Assembly: GCA_030159075.1 (NCBI GenBank)
Contig: BROG01000259.1
Coordinates: 642,501 to 706,500 of the forward strand
DNA: 64,000 nucleotides
Direction: 5' to 3'
Origin: Atrina japonica
Lineage: Eukaryota > Mollusca > Bivalvia > Pterioida > Pinnidae
Positions within the stretch are counted from its first letter, which is position 1, and every line of letters starts with the position of its first letter. The notes beneath the pieces were generated by a model. It was given only the letters and a program-made list of their open reading frames with translations. It searched no databases and had not been told where the DNA came from. Shown piece by piece: positions 60,984 through 64,000 of the stretch. The translations under genes and the position numbers were made by a program.

Positions 60984-62623
60984 TTGTCTTAATCTTTCCA
61001 TCTATTTCTTCTTATCTGGTTTACCTAGCTTTCGATTAATCTTGCTACATTTGTATTAGTCTGTCTTCATTTTCACTGGAAATTTCTATCCATTTTCTTA
61101 TTCTGAGTATCTCTGTCTCTCTCCCTCTCTCACTTCATCCATTTTGTCTATCTCTTTCTCTCACTTAATCTCCATGCTTTTTCTCTTTCTGACTCTCATT
61201 CTCTCTCTCTCTCCCTCTCTTTCTTCTTCCTTCCTTCTCCTCTTCTTGCCTTAAAGCCTAGCTACACACACACCGATTGTATGTATGACTAGAATATTGC
61301 ATGAATTTTATGCGAATAATTTTACATTGTCAAACACAGATCATTTGGACTGTGCGAAAGTCTGTCTTCATGTCGCGGAATAAATTGTGTCAATTAATGG
61401 CATAGGATTATTAAATTGCATTTATATTACGAGTCATATCAGAATTTTTCCAGCTTATTCTGAATTTAGATTGGTCAAACTCAGAACTTCCTGGGGCATC
61501 ATCCAGGACGTCGATAGAATTTGATGGTAAAATTAACATTCTTATCACAGCTAAATGCTGTTTTTGTAGAAAATGCAAAACATGCAATTGATGACATGAT
61601 TTTGATATTTAAAAAAGCGACATGGAATATTGTTAGAAGACTGAAATAAACATACATGTAAACTCAAAAATCTCCATTAAAAAATACTTAAGAATTAAGA
61701 ATTTTATCTTAATTAGTTGTGATTTGCAAATTCCGAATTTCACAGCAATATATTATAAATGTACATGTATATGAATATGATAGTGTTGTGAAATTTGGTA
61801 ACTTGAACATCCAGCCACTGACATCTACAGGTTGTCAGAGCTTGAATTTAACAAATTTTTCCCAAGTAGCCCACAGGGCCTATAGCATAAAAAGTCTGCT
61901 AGTCCCATTAAACTTCTACTAGCTAACAAAGTAATCTGAAGAAATAATTTCATGATATTTTTTGACAAAAAAATCAAGAACAAGACAGGGTATTTTCAGT
62001 TTGTATTAAAGATGAGATAGATTATTTTTTAATATTTACATATGCATGATACAGTATATGTAACAATTATTTAAAAGAGCACATTCTGGCCCATCCTATT
62101 AACTATTGGCCACGGGCCAGGGGACTAGTAGGCGGACGGTAAGGGGAGATCATTCTACATTTTCCGTGTTGTTTCCAGATTCAGTAGAAGGGGATGTCAT
62201 TTTAATTTTTTAGATATTGATTTGAAACAGAATAATATAATATAAAAAAGCCAGGTAATTCTGATGACAAATATTGTTTGCCTTAGCTATTCTACAAATA
62301 GTGTAACTGCAAAGGAAGAAAATCTTAGTTTTTATAAGACTGATTTTAAAATGCAAACAAGTAATTTCTACAAGAAGCTGAGAAACTTGAATCTCATGAT
62401 ACATATACAAACTTACAGGAATTCTAAATCATCAAGTTTTGTTATAAATAGGTCTCATTTGCATATTACATCAGATTATGTTTGTAAACAAAAGTGATAT
62501 GTGACAACGAATGTGTCTTATTTTAGTGATATTACTTCTAAAACTGTCAATACATGTATGTTCATAATGATTAATTACTAACTAATGATTTGTCACAAAT
62601 CTTAATAAGTCACAGATATATGG

Positions 62624-62624
<1 letters not shown>

Positions 62625-62666
<42 letters not shown>
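62625..62666. repeat. (CT)n microsatellite
   Basis: About 21 perfect CT units. It shows what an ordinary CT array looks like in this genome, in contrast to the aperiodic island at 15-34 kb. Confidence 0.95.
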
Positions 62667-62827
62667 AATGCTCTTTCAGAACAAGGCATCCTGATGAGTA
62701 TAAAGGGAGGTAATTTGTAGATTTATCAGAGAATTGAAGTGTGTGGGCTAAATATTAATAAGTTTATTTCTGGACAATCTATGCATATGATAATGTTGTA
62801 AATATTAATTTTGATCCTAAATGCTTA

Positions 62828-62828
<1 letters not shown>

Positions 62829-62901
<73 letters not shown>

Positions 62902-62919
62902 TATATATATATATATACA
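62829..62919. repeat. (TA)n microsatellite, left of a MITE
   Basis: A TA array with a CACA interruption, ending at the MITE that starts at 62920. The array resumes at 63099-63141 on the other side. Confidence 0.95.
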
Positions 62920-63098
62920 CAGTGAAACCTGTATATAGGGGCCACCCAAGGGACCAGAAAATATTGACCTTTATGTGCAGGTGACACTTATACACAGGTT
63001 CAATTAAGTTGAAGTATGCAGTCAAGGGACTTGAAAAAACTGGCTTTTATAAACAGGTAAACCTTATATAGAGGTGGCCCCTACAGCAGGTTTTACTG
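62920..63098. mobile_element. pogo/Tigger-like MITE inserted in a (TA)n array (179 bp)
   Basis: The left end CAGTGAAACCTGTATATA with GGGGCCACC and the right end GGTGGCCCC + TACAGCAGGTTTTACTG are inverted copies over about 25 bp. TA lies on both sides because the element sits inside a TA array. The interior has AACTGGCTTTTATAAACAGG. Confidence 0.8.

Positions 63099-63141
<43 letters not shown>
63099..63141. repeat. (TA)n microsatellite, right of the MITE
   Basis: Continuation of the array split by the MITE at 62920-63098. Confidence 0.9.
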
Positions 63142-63151
<10 letters not shown>

Positions 63152-63809
63152 ATGTACATACAATCTGAGGCAATTCTATTGGACAATTATCCTAATGCCA
63201 CACAAGTGCATGCAACAAGTTGAAACCATTTGGAAGCCATTACTTTTAAGAGCTTGCAACATAGCGACTTGTTACAAAAGCACTACACTGCCACCTTGCT
63301 GATCTCTGCATTATAACGTAATTGTCTATGATGCGATCAGCTTCTGTTTCGTCTGACAAATTATGAAATATTGAACAGCAGATAGACATAAATGTCATTC
63401 ATGCTGCACGTTAAGCGTTGGGAAAAAACTGGAGTTTTCCCAGTGTTTGATCATCATAAATGCACACATGCATGATTGCTGATATTAAAGGTTTATTTTG
63501 CCAGTGCAGTTTATGTAAGATAATTTGAAAGCTTTATTGTTACATTCCAAATAGGAAATGTGAAACTCTTCTGGTTTTTTTTTTCTTCTTTTTTCATAAG
63601 CAGTAAGTCCATTTGTAACATCGTTGTAACGGCAAAAGGCAAAAAGTACATGTTGTGTTATCATTATTGATTTTGATTTAATATTTTTTCATTGTGTAAT
63701 AATTTGCAGAAGAAGTCGAAGGTGGCAAGGATGCTCGAATTTCACATAATACAAGTACGAGCTATTCTTATTTTTATATACACATCGCAAGTCCGTGAAA
63801 TGATAACCT

Positions 63810-63943
63810 ACATAGATATTTTTGGTGGTTTCTTCACGGGGTACACTGTAACTGGGTTCTCTCCTCCACCAAAAAAAAAACAAAACAAAAAAAAAACTGG
63901 CCAGCACCATATAACTGGAAAATGTTAAGTGTGGCATAAAACA
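63810..63943 (+). mobile_element. tRNA-derived SINE, tail fragment E
   Basis: GGTGGTTTCTTCACGGGGTA, then AACTGGGTTCTCTCCTCCACC, an A-rich insertion, CTGGCCAGCACCATATAACTG, and AAGTGTGGCATAAAACA. Same order as the 3' part of the family. Confidence 0.7.
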
Positions 63944-64000
63944 TTTTTGAAAATATCCGTACTTTTTGTTGACATATTTTTATGGATAGTATGATATACA

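Larger units (their letters stand above)
57146..64000 (+). other. SALL intron 2, partial; no C2H2 finger exon found
   Basis: I looked for Cys-x2-Cys...His-x3-His coding patterns and TGEKP-like linkers and saw none on the plus strand. The stretch holds poly-C/A runs near 57326-57410, an 18-bp minisatellite, (TA)n arrays, a (CT)n run at 62625-62666, MITEs and one SINE tail. The segments 58900-60860 and 60980-62620 look like unique AT-rich sequence without a gene. Confidence 0.6.

Overview
The window is from an AT-rich animal genome, most likely a mollusc and perhaps a bivalve. That reading is an inference from four things: a spalt-like (SALL) homologue, several copies of a tRNA-derived SINE ending in a GTTTTACGCCACACTC-like sequence, the short mollusc-type motif AAAGGGGAGATAACT, and many long (TA)n arrays and TACATGTA-type words. 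I see no bacterial, viral or organellar genes, and no rRNA or intact tRNA gene.

Only one protein-coding gene can be supported: the 5' part of a plus-strand SALL zinc-finger transcription factor. A tiny first exon (8641-8713, 24 codons plus one base) begins with the family's MSRRKQ-type N-terminus. It ends in a perfect GTAAGT donor and joins in phase to a 1083-base second exon (56057-57139). That exon encodes the N-terminal C2HC zinc finger, two acidic tracts and the glutamine-rich oligomerisation region. It ends in another GTAAGT donor. The C2H2 finger pairs are not in the window and should lie beyond base 64000. Intron 1 is therefore about 47.3 kb long.

Layout: 1-8640 is upstream DNA with a 35-bp minisatellite, SINEs, a hAT-like MITE and TA microsatellites. 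8641-8713 is exon 1. 8714-15260 is ordinary AT-rich intron. 15261-34066 is a striking compositional island. 34067-56056 is ordinary intron rich in small MITEs, SINE fragments, microsatellites and a few possible regulatory clusters. 56057-57139 is exon 2. 57140-64000 is the start of intron 2, with an 18-bp minisatellite and more MITEs.

The main discovery candidate is the island at 15261-34066. For about 18.8 kb the plus strand (the sense strand of SALL) is roughly 77-83% pyrimidine in hand-counted lines. It is GC-rich and CpG-containing, and it shows no tandem period that I can see. A short GA-rich segment reverses the strand bias near 18.4-18.73 kb, and each pyrimidine block is followed by an AC-rich segment of about 250 bp. 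Stop codons need purines, so the island is full of long overlapping open frames that look like composition artefacts, not genes. An assembly artefact is the first alternative to exclude. If the island is real, it is an unusual strand-asymmetric DNA domain inside the first intron of a developmental regulator.
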